A stretch of 64,000 nt of DNA, taken from NCBI RefSeq assembly GCF_000429865.1, contig NZ_AUCR01000009.1, forward strand, positions 62,001-126,000. The letters run 5' to 3'. This stretch comes from Cucumibacter marinus DSM 18995 (GTDB lineage: Bacteria > Pseudomonadota > Alphaproteobacteria > Rhizobiales > Devosiaceae). Below are positions 36,620 to 45,110 of this stretch, in pieces. The notes beneath the pieces are model-generated. The model was not told the DNA's origin. It saw only the letters and a program-made list of their open reading frames with translations, and did not search any database. Numbering within the stretch: position 1 is the stretch's first letter; the number at the start of each line of letters is the position of its first letter. A program made the position numbers and the translations under genes.

Positions 36620-36633
36620 CGTGTAATTACACG
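36620..36633. promoter_or_regulatory. 14-bp perfect palindrome before the fabF-like gene
   Basis: CGTGTAATTACACG is a perfect 14-bp palindrome, 11 nt before the fabF-like start. A near copy with the same CGTG/CACG ends precedes the marR gene (37115-37128). Both fit a MarR-type operator; binding is inferred. Confidence 0.65.
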
Positions 36634-36683
36634 CTGATTTGTGCAGTCGATAAGGCATCTTCAAGCCTCGCGGCCACATTCGT

Positions 36684-37100
36684 TCAGAGCCTTGCGAGCT
36701 TGCCAAGCATGCCCAGCAGCCGCTCCATCTCTTCAGCGCCCAGCAATTCGCGCATCTCGGCCTGGGCCTTGCGCCATTCCGGCGTCAGCCGTTCGACCAT
36801 CGCCCTGCCCGCCTCAGTGGGGACGCACTGCCGCTCATTGCCCTTCCGGATGCTTCGGGACGCAACCCAACCCTTACGTTCGAGCAGATCGAGATTGCGC
36901 GACAACGTCGTGCGCTCCATCGCCATATCGTCTGCAAGTTCGGTCACCGAGCGGTCGGCATTACGCATGAGATTGCCCATGATCGAGAATTGTGCCGCTG
37001 TGAGGCCGAACCTGCGAGCCTTTTGATCGTAGCGACGGGTGATGGCCCGCGCGGCCATTCGGGTGTTCAAGACCAGGCATTCTGCGAATTCGTCACTCAT
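36684..37100 (-). CDS. MarR family transcriptional regulator
   Basis: The 138-residue winged-helix protein has FGLTAAQFSIMGNLMRNADRSVTELADDMAMERTTLSRNLDLLERKGWVASRSIRKGNERQCVPTEAGRAM, where TELADDMAMERTTLSRNLDLLE is the helix-turn-helix. MarR proteins usually release DNA on binding a phenolic or fatty ligand. The start at 37100 is the family start; ATG 37178 lies beyond the operator candidate. It lies 75 nt upstream of the fabF-like gene on the same strand and carries the related palindrome at its own promoter. Confidence 0.9.
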   Translation of the reverse strand: MSDEFAECLVLNTRMAARAITRRYDQKARRFGLTAAQFSIMGNLMRNADRSVTELADDMAMERTTLSRNLDLLERKGWVASRSIRKGNERQCVPTEAGRAMVERLTPEWRKAQAEMRELLGAEEMERLLGMLGKLARL

Positions 37101-37114
37101 GGCCGTCACTATGC

Positions 37115-37128
37115 CGTGTATATGCACG
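37115..37128. promoter_or_regulatory. Palindromic element upstream of marR
   Basis: CGTGTATATGCACG shares CGTG/CACG arms and an A/T-rich centre with the palindrome at 36620-36633. It starts 15 nt upstream of the marR ATG. It suggests autoregulation together with control of the fabF-like gene. Confidence 0.6.
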
Positions 37129-37290
37129 TAGTCAAGCCACCTGCAGGCAAACCCCGGTTTCAAGCCCGCATCGACCAATGATCGGGGGGAACGGTGCCAC
37201 GTGCTTTGCGCCGACCGCTTCAGATGCTATAGGGGCGCACCATTCAGGGCATTTCGCCCCGTAATCTCCCTGTTCGTTACGGAGCCGTTC

Positions 37291-38502
37291 ATGAGCAAAA
37301 TCAAGGTTGAAAATCCTGTCGTCGAGCTGGACGGCGATGAGATGACCCGGATCATCTGGCAGTTCATCAAGGACAAGCTGATCCATCCCTATCTCGACAT
37401 CGACTTGAAATATTACGACCTCGGCATCGAGCATCGCGATGAGACCGATGACCAGGTCACCGTTGATGCCGCCAACGCGATCAAGGAATTTGGCGTTGGC
37501 GTGAAATGCGCGACCATCACGCCCGACGAAGCACGCGTCGAAGAGTTCGGGCTCAAGCGCATGTATCGCTCACCGAACGGCACCATCCGCAACATTCTGG
37601 GCGGCGTGATCTTCCGCGAGCCGATCATCTGCCGCAACGTGCCGCGCCTCGTCCCCGGCTGGACCGAGCCCATCATCGTTGGCCGTCACGCCTTCGGCGA
37701 CCAGTACCGCGCCACCGATTTCAAGTTTCCCGGCAAGGGCAAGCTGACGATGAAATTCGTCGGCGAGGACGGCACCACCATCGAGCACGACGTCTATGAC
37801 GCCCCGTCAGCCGGCGTCGCCATGGGCATGTACAACCTCGATGAATCGATCCGCGATTTCGCCCGCGCCTCGATGAACTATGCGTTGCAGCGCAAGGTGC
37901 CCTGCTATCTCTCGACCAAGAACACCATCCTCAAGGTCTATGACGGCCGCTTCAAGGACATCTTCCAGGAAGTCTATGAGAGCGAGTTCGAGGACAAGTT
38001 CAAGGACGCCAAGATCTGGTACGAACACCGCCTGATCGACGACATGGTGGCCTCGGCCCTCAAATGGTCCGGCGGCTATGTCTGGGCCTGCAAGAACTAT
38101 GACGGCGACGTGCAGTCCGACACCGTGGCCCAGGGCTTCGGTTCGCTCGGCCTGATGACTTCGGTGCTGATGACCCCGGATGGCAAGACTGTCGAAGCGG
38201 AAGCCGCCCACGGCACCGTGACCCGGCACTACCGCCAGCATCAGAAAGGCGAAGAAACTTCGACCAATTCGACCGCCTCGATCTATGCCTGGACCCGTGG
38301 CCTCGCCCACCGGGCAAAGCTTGACGACAATGCGGCCCTGGCCGACTTTGCCAACAAGCTCGAACAGACCGTGGTCTCCACTATCGAAGGTGGCCAGATG
38401 ACCAAGGATCTGGCGCTGCTGGTCGGCCCCGATCAGGAATGGCTGTCGACCATCGGCTTCCTCGAGGCCGTCGACACCAACCTGCAGAAGGCCATGTCGT
38501 AA
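37291..38502 (+). CDS. icd: NADP-dependent isocitrate dehydrogenase
   Basis: The 403-residue protein is the dimeric eukaryote-like [70 protein letters not shown], and the C-terminal [22 protein letters not shown] with [17 protein letters not shown]. It oxidises isocitrate to 2-oxoglutarate in the TCA cycle and makes NADPH. GGAG precedes ATG 37291. It is divergent from marR and ends before a strong terminator. Confidence 0.98.
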   Translation: MSKIKVENPVVELDGDEMTRIIWQFIKDKLIHPYLDIDLKYYDLGIEHRDETDDQVTVDAANAIKEFGVGVKCATITPDEARVEEFGLKRMYRSPNGTIRNILGGVIFREPIICRNVPRLVPGWTEPIIVGRHAFGDQYRATDFKFPGKGKLTMKFVGEDGTTIEHDVYDAPSAGVAMGMYNLDESIRDFARASMNYALQRKVPCYLSTKNTILKVYDGRFKDIFQEVYESEFEDKFKDAKIWYEHRLIDDMVASALKWSGGYVWACKNYDGDVQSDTVAQGFGSLGLMTSVLMTPDGKTVEAEAAHGTVTRHYRQHQKGEETSTNSTASIYAWTRGLAHRAKLDDNAALADFANKLEQTVVSTIEGGQMTKDLALLVGPDQEWLSTIGFLEAVDTNLQKAMS

Positions 38503-38548
38503 TCACGACTGAATCTGACCGCCAACGCGGTCAGCAACAACGACTTGG

Positions 38549-38582
38549 ACGGCGGCGCGACACTCTCGCGCCGCCGTTTTTT
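38549..38582 (+). terminator. Strong intrinsic terminator after icd
   Basis: ACGGCGGCGCGA (38549-38560) pairs exactly with TCGCGCCGCCGT (38566-38577) around a 5-nt loop, and a run of six T residues (38577-38582) follows. It lies 46 nt after the icd stop. Confidence 0.95.
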
Positions 38583-38679
38583 GTACCTGAGTGGATGCCC
38601 TGACCACCGCTTGGGGTTGCAACCTTGCGGTCTGCAGCCAATAAGTCAGCACCCCGCCAACTCGCTCACAGTCTAGACC

Positions 38680-39651
38680 ATGTCTGAAACCATCAACGTC
38701 GTGTCAGTCATTGATGCGAATTACATCGCCCAGATCGAAGTGATCGCAACCTCCATTGCTGCCCACGCAAAGGGTGACCGACGGATCGTCTATCATGTCC
38801 TCTACCAGGGCCCGGATGACGAGGCGGCGCGGCGCCTTGCGGCGTTCCGGCGCGGACCGTTGGAAGTTGTGCTGCACCCGACAAGCAATCCCCTCGCGAG
38901 CATTGGTCAACGCGGCTACATCAGCTCAGCTCAGTTTCTCAAATTTGCCATCGCCGATACGCTCTCAGACATCAGCAAGGCCCTCTTTCTCGACGCTGAC
39001 GTTCTGGTTCTGAAAGATGTCGCAGAGCTCTATGACACGCAATTGGGTGAACTGAGCGCCGCCGTTGTCCGCGATCCTCCAGCCATGCGCCGCTACCGCG
39101 AAGACGAAATCATGGTGGTCGGCGAGAACCGGTTCACACTCAGAACCTATTTTCCGGAGGTTCTCGGCCTGCCGGTGCCTGACATATACGATGCCTACTT
39201 CAACGCCGGCGTCATGCTCTTGAACCTGGATCAACTGCGCCACGACCGATTCTCCGATTCCGCGGTCGATATGGTCCGTCGCCTGCACGACAGGATGGTC
39301 TGGCGAGATCAGGATGTGTTCAACACCTTGCTCTTCGGCAAGACCATGCTCGTGGACGGTCGTTGGAACGTATTGAATTCGCTGTTTTGGAACCCGGCTG
39401 TCGCCGGTGACGATCCTGAGATGCAGACCATGGTCGAGCAACAAAGGCGAGACCCATGGCTGGTTCATTTTGTCAGCGGCCTCAAACCCTGGCGCGCCCG
39501 GGCCCGCTATTCATTCAAGCCGGTCTGGTGGCATTTTGCCGAACAGACACCCGACATAAGACGGCTGAGGCGCGATCATTTCTGGGACGCATTTGTACGT
39601 CTTCTGCCCCTGTTTCCGCCAAAATCGAGCGCTGAACCTTACGAATACTAA
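38680..39651 (+). CDS. Glycosyltransferase family 8
   Basis: The 323-residue protein is a GT8 retaining enzyme with the metal site D105-A-D107 in LFLDADVLVLKD, the acceptor loop FNAGVMLLNLDQLR, a WRDQDVFNTLLFG block and the closing LVHFVSGLKPW (HxxGxxKPW). GT8 enzymes add galactose or glucose to lipopolysaccharide. It opens the surface-glycan block between icd and alaS. Nucleotide sugar and acceptor are unknown. Confidence 0.88.
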   Translation: MSETINVVSVIDANYIAQIEVIATSIAAHAKGDRRIVYHVLYQGPDDEAARRLAAFRRGPLEVVLHPTSNPLASIGQRGYISSAQFLKFAIADTLSDISKALFLDADVLVLKDVAELYDTQLGELSAAVVRDPPAMRRYREDEIMVVGENRFTLRTYFPEVLGLPVPDIYDAYFNAGVMLLNLDQLRHDRFSDSAVDMVRRLHDRMVWRDQDVFNTLLFGKTMLVDGRWNVLNSLFWNPAVAGDDPEMQTMVEQQRRDPWLVHFVSGLKPWRARARYSFKPVWWHFAEQTPDIRRLRRDHFWDAFVRLLPLFPPKSSAEPYEY

Positions 39652-39769
39652 GGGCTGTTGGTGCCACTAGAGAGATAATTCAAGTCAAACTTGGCACGAT
39701 TTCGCGCTTGCGCTTGCGTCGAGCCTGCCCATATCGGCAATGGCAACTCGATCCAGACGCGAGATTCAG

Positions 39770-40504
39770 ATGAACAACACCCTCAAGACGGCCGCTTTCG
39801 CCGCCACCACCGCCACCGCACTTGTGGCGGGAGCAGCTCAGGCCGACGAACGCAAGTTCGATGTCGGCACCTTTGACCGCGTGCATATCGCGACCGGTAT
39901 CAACGCAGAAATCACCTTGGGTCAGCCGCACACTGTGCGCGCAGAGGCCCGCTCCAACATCCTCGACAAGCTCAAGGTGGAAGTGTCGAGCGGTGAGCTT
40001 TCCGTCTCGGTCGACCAGAGCTTTCTTGATTTCATTCTCAACGGGGGCATCCTCGGCGGCCTGCTGTTCGGGGAAAACAAGACAACAGTTTATATCACCG
40101 TTCCAGAACTGACCGCCGTGGCGGCATCTTCCGGCGCCGAAGTGAGGGCTGATCGAATTGAGGCAGACGGATTTGAAGTGAATGCCAGCTCTGGTGCAGA
40201 CATAAACCTGACCGATTTCGTTGGCGCCAATGTGGATGCGCGGGTCTCGTCGGGCGCCGATATCCGCATGTCCGGCACCTGCGGGGCTCTTGATATCCGC
40301 GCTTCAAGCGGTGCCAACGCTCATTTGAGGGACCTCGAATGTCAGGTCGTCGACGCTGACGCCTCTTCGGGCTCCGACATCGACGTAACCGCCCTCGAAG
40401 AGGTCGATGCACAGGCCAGTAGCGGTGCCAACGTCAATATCTATGGCAGTCCGGCGCGCACGAATGTCGAATCCAGTTCGGGCGGCGACGTGAACACACG
40501 CTGA
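39770..40504 (+). CDS. Secreted DUF2807 (GIN domain) protein with SSG ladder
   Basis: The 244-residue protein has a signal peptide (to AAQA) and a DUF2807/GIN domain start: KFDVGTFDRVHIATGINAEITLGQ. From about residue 125 a repeating unit of roughly 18-22 residues appears, each carrying S-S-G: ASSGAEV, ASSGADI, VSSGADI, ASSGANA, ASSGSDI, ASSGANV, SSSGGDV. That ladder suggests a right-handed beta-helix stack exposed outside the membrane. The start at 39770 is preferred over ATG 39740, which adds ten basic residues. Function in adhesion is speculative. Confidence 0.82.
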   Translation: MNNTLKTAAFAATTATALVAGAAQADERKFDVGTFDRVHIATGINAEITLGQPHTVRAEARSNILDKLKVEVSSGELSVSVDQSFLDFILNGGILGGLLFGENKTTVYITVPELTAVAASSGAEVRADRIEADGFEVNASSGADINLTDFVGANVDARVSSGADIRMSGTCGALDIRASSGANAHLRDLECQVVDADASSGSDIDVTALEEVDAQASSGANVNIYGSPARTNVESSSGGDVNTR

Positions 40505-40629
40505 TCGATTGCGGCGGCGCATGCGACAATGGCGCGCCGCCAAACGTTTGCCTTGACTGGGCTTTCCCCTGTTCTCGCCACATTGCCTGATTTAGAATTG
40601 CGGCGCGGGGACACAAGGGAATGCTCACA

Positions 40630-42177
40630 ATGCGTCGACTTCATACCATTATTCTGGCGGGCCTGACTGCGGCTTTTGCCATGGGCGGGGCGGCCAGTGC
40701 CGCCACGATCTCCATCAAATCGATGACCTATTCACCCAAGAAGCTGGTGCCGCACCTGCATCTTGATGGCCCTATCGTTCAGGGGGACGTCGAAACCCTC
40801 AAGAATTTCTACCTCGATTTCGTTGGCTGCCGCGAGAGCTGCTTCACCCCGGAGGGCAACTCCACCGCTGTCATCACCCTGAACAGCCCCGGTGGTAGTT
40901 ACGAGACCGGCCTCGGGCTCGCCAAGTTCCTGCGTGAGAACCGCATCTCAGCAATCGTTGAAAACGGCATGCGCTGCTATTCTGCCTGCGCTTTCGCTTT
41001 CCTCGGTGGCACAGCCCATTCCACCCAGGACGGGATCGGCGATTTCATCGACCGCACCGTCGAACCTGGCGGCATTCTCGGCTTCCACGCTCCCTATTTC
41101 CCCGACCAGGCCCTCACCGGGCTGATCGAGGATTTCGGCGCGGGAGAGGTATTCGGCGAAAGCCGCGAAATGATCGCCACCATGGTCGAAAACCTGGTCG
41201 ACTGGAATGTCGATCAGCACATCGTGTCGACCATGGTCTCCATGGGCCCCAACGAGACCTACGATCTCGACACGCCCAATGACTACTTTCTGGTCCGCAC
41301 CTCCCTGCCGCCGGGAAGCCGCACGGCCTATCAGCCGGACGATATCGAGGCTGTCCGCAACGCGTGCATCCGTCTTCTGGCGATGCATGAAAGTGCGGAG
41401 CCGCGCGAAGTCGCCGACCGGCTGGCCGGGCTTCCCTTCACCGACAACATTTCCAAGGATGAATTCGGCAACCCGCTCTCCGGCTTCAAGCTCAGCGACA
41501 AGCCGCTGGGGCTCGGACATTGCTCTGTTTCCGGCGCAGACTGGCGCGGCAGCGGCGATCTCGACATCGCGCTTTACCAGACCGAGGGGTTGACCGGGTA
41601 TTCGCGTCCAATGTTGTCCATGTTCAACCGCGAACAGGGCTGGTCGACCGCGGGGACCGGTGCGAACGCGTCGCGTCGCATCTTCCAGAAGGAATCGCTC
41701 AATCACTTCTTTCTGCCGGTGGATATGAACCTGGCCGAGATCGCGGGCACCAATTCGCCCGGCATTGACCCGTTCGAGGTTTCGCCTGAAATCGCCTTCC
41801 CCGATCTGGGAGCGGATCTCGAGATCTTCGCTGAAGACAATGGCACCCGCATTTCGGGTAAGGGCGACGTCTTCGTATTCACTCAACTCGCCAATCCCCT
41901 CGCCTTCCTGACGGCTAAGGGCCGTTTGACGGCCCCGGGCACGCCTTTCAGCTATGAATCGGTCAGCGAGATCGCACTTGTGCGCGGCGGCACTTATTCC
42001 GATTCTGGAGATACCTTCTCCTGGATTGCCTACAAGGGCAGCGATGCCAGCGCGATCGTGCGGATCGAGATTCTCAAGCCGGATGGGGTTCCCCCGACCG
42101 AAGAGGAGATGGCCCTGCTGCGCCGCATCGAATGCGACACCGTGTTTGAGGGTGTCTCGCTCTCCTGCGGCAACTGA
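40630..42177 (+). CDS. Secreted ClpP/crotonase-fold protein (COG3904-like), paralogue B
   Basis: The 515-residue protein begins with a signal peptide (cleavage near AASA-AT). NSPGGS at 85-90, S118 in MRCYSACAFAFLGG and H153 in GGILGFHAPYF fit a ClpP-like serine protease site. The second half is unassigned. It parallels the protein at 28242-29789 in length, order of motifs and signal, but the two are clearly diverged. ATG 40630 sits about 10 nt after AAGGGA; ATG 40621 is too close to it. Confidence 0.75.
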   Translation: MRRLHTIILAGLTAAFAMGGAASAATISIKSMTYSPKKLVPHLHLDGPIVQGDVETLKNFYLDFVGCRESCFTPEGNSTAVITLNSPGGSYETGLGLAKFLRENRISAIVENGMRCYSACAFAFLGGTAHSTQDGIGDFIDRTVEPGGILGFHAPYFPDQALTGLIEDFGAGEVFGESREMIATMVENLVDWNVDQHIVSTMVSMGPNETYDLDTPNDYFLVRTSLPPGSRTAYQPDDIEAVRNACIRLLAMHESAEPREVADRLAGLPFTDNISKDEFGNPLSGFKLSDKPLGLGHCSVSGADWRGSGDLDIALYQTEGLTGYSRPMLSMFNREQGWSTAGTGANASRRIFQKESLNHFFLPVDMNLAEIAGTNSPGIDPFEVSPEIAFPDLGADLEIFAEDNGTRISGKGDVFVFTQLANPLAFLTAKGRLTAPGTPFSYESVSEIALVRGGTYSDSGDTFSWIAYKGSDASAIVRIEILKPDGVPPTEEEMALLRRIECDTVFEGVSLSCGN

Positions 42178-42223
42178 AGAACTGCTGGCCCGCTCCCATG
42201 GGCGGGTCAGTTCTCCGCGGTGG

Positions 42224-43093
42224 CTAGGCCTTGGGCTTGGGGTTCCAGATAGAGATCGGCAGCCAGGGAAAACGGTTGCGATTGACCATGCCGCAATGTT
42301 TGCGCCAGTCGAGCCTCGACCAGCGCCTTCCAAAGGGCGGATAAGCCGTCAGCACCTCGTCCCAGTTCTGGATGGTCGGCGCGATCTCAGTCCAGAATTG
42401 GTCGAAAAGCATGCCGCTGCGGATGTGATGCCTCGGTTGGATCGATCCCGTGATGTCGGAAACATAGTCATGATGCGGCCGGACCATCGGGAACGTATAC
42501 GTCTTGCCTGAATCGAACAGCATGAACTCCGAGGTCGACCGCCCATCCTCATACATATCCAGGCGAAATTTCTCGCCGCTCGCGTGTATGCGCATGAGTT
42601 TTTCCGCATAGGGCCGCGTGAGCACGTAGCAGCAGGAAGAAAAGTCGGCCTCCCCCCGGGGATGCAGAACATAAGAGACCCGGTAGTTGCTGAACACCGA
42701 CACCTGAATCGCATCGGCATCGGCGGGCACAGCAGCCCGGAAGTGCTTCCATGAAAACGGCCAGTGCGCGATCGCGTCCAGCACGCAGTCGTCTTCCATC
42801 ACCATGAGTTCTGACGTGTCGCTCGTCTCGAGCCAGTCCCGGATCGCACTCAGGTGGGACAGCGAACAGGCAGCCCCGGCAATGTCGCGATCCGCAGGCA
42901 GGCCACCATCAAGAAGGTTCGGCACCTCGCCTGCGCGTCCATCGACAGCCCGGATCCGTTTGAAGTCCGTAATACTCCAATCAGCGAATTGCGCTTCAAG
43001 CGCCTCTCGACGCCGGACTGAACGGTCGAGATTGATGAAGCGGATCGGAGGCAGGCCGGCCAACTTCTCCTCGGATCGCATCATTTCGCTCAC
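42224..43093 (-). CDS. Glycosyltransferase family 25 protein, paralogue A
   Basis: The 289-residue protein has the GT25 pattern: IRFINLDRSVRRREALEAQF, a SLSHLSAIRDWLE helix and the acid motif VMEDDCVLD. GT25 enzymes add galactose to lipopolysaccharide cores, but similar bacterial proteins have varied roles. A second copy lies at 44259-45110; both have PYAEKLMR and HCGMV-like endings. It is divergent from the GDPD gene and converges with the secreted ClpP-like gene. Confidence 0.82.
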   Translation of the reverse strand: MSEMMRSEEKLAGLPPIRFINLDRSVRRREALEAQFADWSITDFKRIRAVDGRAGEVPNLLDGGLPADRDIAGAACSLSHLSAIRDWLETSDTSELMVMEDDCVLDAIAHWPFSWKHFRAAVPADADAIQVSVFSNYRVSYVLHPRGEADFSSCCYVLTRPYAEKLMRIHASGEKFRLDMYEDGRSTSEFMLFDSGKTYTFPMVRPHHDYVSDITGSIQPRHHIRSGMLFDQFWTEIAPTIQNWDEVLTAYPPFGRRWSRLDWRKHCGMVNRNRFPWLPISIWNPKPKA

Positions 43094-43259
43094 AAGAACT
43101 CTCCATCAAACCGGCAGCACGCCACCAACCGCGAAAGCTCCCCAATTACAAACCGCTTCGCCCTGTGTCGACACTCGGCTTAAAACCAATTCGGAACAGT
43201 TTCATATTTGTGACCGAATGCGTGACTAGCTCGACTGCGGCCAAAGAGGATCTCTCAAC

Positions 43260-44231
43260 ATGCTCAAGCGTATACTGATGGCTGTCACACTGCTCGTGAT
43301 CGCGCTGTGGGCATGGAATTCCTCCTTGCTCGCGCCGCCTCCAGAGGGCGAGCCACGCCTTCTGGCGCATCGCGGCGTTCACCAGACCTTTCATCGCGAA
43401 AACCTCGAGAACGACACCTGCACCGCCGAACGCATCGACCCGCCCACCCACGGTTTCATTGAGAACACCATCCCCTCAATGGCCGCGGCGTTCGAGGCAG
43501 GCGCTGATGTTGTTGAACTCGACGTTCACCTGACGACAGACGGCAGGCTGGCTGTGTTCCACGATTGGACGCTCGACTGCCGAACGGAAGGTACCGGCGT
43601 AACCGGCGAAACCGGAATGGCGACGATTCGAAGCCTCGACGCCGGCTATGGATACACGGCCGACAATGGAAAGACCTTTCCCTTGAGAGGCAAGGGAATC
43701 GGCATGATTCCGTCGTTGGACGAGGTTCTCCAACGCTTCCCCGAGCAACGCTTTCTGATCAACTACAAGAGCGGTCGGCCCGAAGAAGGCGAAGCTCTTG
43801 CTGAACTCGTTGCCGATCACCCCGAATGGAGAAACGCGATCTGGGGCGCCTATGGCGGTGCCGAGCCAACTTTTGCGGCGATGGAAGGCATAAACGGCCT
43901 GCGCGGCTATTCCCGAAAATCCGCAATGAATTGCCTCATCAACTATCTGGCCTTGGGCTGGACCGGGTATGTCCCCGAAGAGTGCCGCAATACCCTGGTG
44001 CCCGTGCCGGCCAACTACGCCTGGCTACTCTGGGGCTGGCCCAATCGTTTTGCGCAACGGTTGAATGACGCTGGCAGTGAAATCATCCTGCTCGGGCCAT
44101 TCGAGGACGGAGATTTCGGCAGCCGCGGCATCGACAGCCTCGATGAGGTATCCCTGATACCTCACATCTTCACCGGCTATGTCTGGACCAACCGAATCGA
44201 AGTGATCGCGCCGGCCCTCACTCAGCGATAG
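43260..44231 (+). CDS. Glycerophosphodiester phosphodiesterase family protein
   Basis: The 323-residue protein has an N-terminal hydrophobic anchor (residues 5-20) and the GDPD catalytic set: H37-R38-G39, E68-N69-T70, E86 and D88 in VVELDVH, and H101-D102. It probably hydrolyses glycerophosphodiesters in the periplasm. A 31-residue insert lies between HRG and ENT. It sits between two divergently placed GT25 genes, suggesting a role in surface lipid or glycan turnover. Confidence 0.88.
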   Translation: MLKRILMAVTLLVIALWAWNSSLLAPPPEGEPRLLAHRGVHQTFHRENLENDTCTAERIDPPTHGFIENTIPSMAAAFEAGADVVELDVHLTTDGRLAVFHDWTLDCRTEGTGVTGETGMATIRSLDAGYGYTADNGKTFPLRGKGIGMIPSLDEVLQRFPEQRFLINYKSGRPEEGEALAELVADHPEWRNAIWGAYGGAEPTFAAMEGINGLRGYSRKSAMNCLINYLALGWTGYVPEECRNTLVPVPANYAWLLWGWPNRFAQRLNDAGSEIILLGPFEDGDFGSRGIDSLDEVSLIPHIFTGYVWTNRIEVIAPALTQR

Positions 44232-44258
44232 CGCCCTCGGATTCCTGAAGAACCGGCA

Positions 44259-45110
44259 TCAGGCCAGCGGGTCATAGCCGAACACGCGCCGCGGCAAGAG
44301 CGGAAACCGGCGTCGTCGAACCATGCCCACATGCAGGCGCCAATCGAGAACATTCCAGCGCTGTGAGAGCCAGGGATTGAGCACGGGCGCCCAGTCGGTC
44401 ACGCGCGGCGCTTTTTGCGTCCAGAAGGTCTGATGCAGTGCATCTGAGCGCACATGCATCCCGTCGCCGGTGTTGGTGTAAAGGCTGGATGGGGCACCTG
44501 CATCGAAGCTGAACAGCGGAAAGCTGAAACAAAGCCCGGAGGAGAACACGAGAGCCTCCGCGCTGCTCTTTTCCGGCCGCAGTCGGTCGAGGCAAAATCC
44601 CTTCTCCCCGCGATAGAGCCGCATCAGCTTTTCGGCATAAGGCCGGTTGATCAGATAGGCGGCCGCAGATTCATTATTCGGCAGCCGTGGGTGCATGACA
44701 AAATGGAGCTTGTAGGGGTGCATGAGCGCGAGCTGCACCACATCATAGTTCAGCGGTATCTGTGAGCGGAAATAGGTCCAGTCGAAAGGCCAGTGATCAA
44801 CACTGTCGAGCTTGAGATCATCCTCGGCGATAATGACTTCGTCACCGCCACCGTCCTCTAGCCAGCGTTCGATCGCCCTGAGGTGGGACAGCATGCAGGC
44901 GAGGTAGCCATCTCGCTTGGGCAGGATGGGCGCGGTCTCCAGGTAAGCCGCCGCTTCACCGGCGGCACCATCGATCGCGGTCACACGCGCAGCCTCGCTC
45001 AACCCATAGGCCTCAAACTGGCGTTCCATCTGTTCCCGGCGATCGGCACTGCGCTCGAGATTGATGTAGCGGATCGGCGGCAGGCCCTCGAGCCGGGGGT
45101 GACGGCGCAT
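44259..45110 (-). CDS. Glycosyltransferase family 25 protein, paralogue B
   Basis: The 283-residue GT25 protein resembles paralogue A: IRYINLERSADRREQMERQFEAYG, MLSHLRAIERWLEDG, IAEDDLKLD, HWPFDWTYFRSQIP and PYAEKLMRLYRGE. Its ATG overlaps the stop of the epimerase gene by 1 nt (TGATG), so it is the second gene of that operon. It is probably an LPS-core or capsular sugar transferase; the acceptor is unknown. Confidence 0.84.
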   Translation of the reverse strand: MRRHPRLEGLPPIRYINLERSADRREQMERQFEAYGLSEAARVTAIDGAAGEAAAYLETAPILPKRDGYLACMLSHLRAIERWLEDGGGDEVIIAEDDLKLDSVDHWPFDWTYFRSQIPLNYDVVQLALMHPYKLHFVMHPRLPNNESAAAYLINRPYAEKLMRLYRGEKGFCLDRLRPEKSSAEALVFSSGLCFSFPLFSFDAGAPSSLYTNTGDGMHVRSDALHQTFWTQKAPRVTDWAPVLNPWLSQRWNVLDWRLHVGMVRRRRFPLLPRRVFGYDPLA

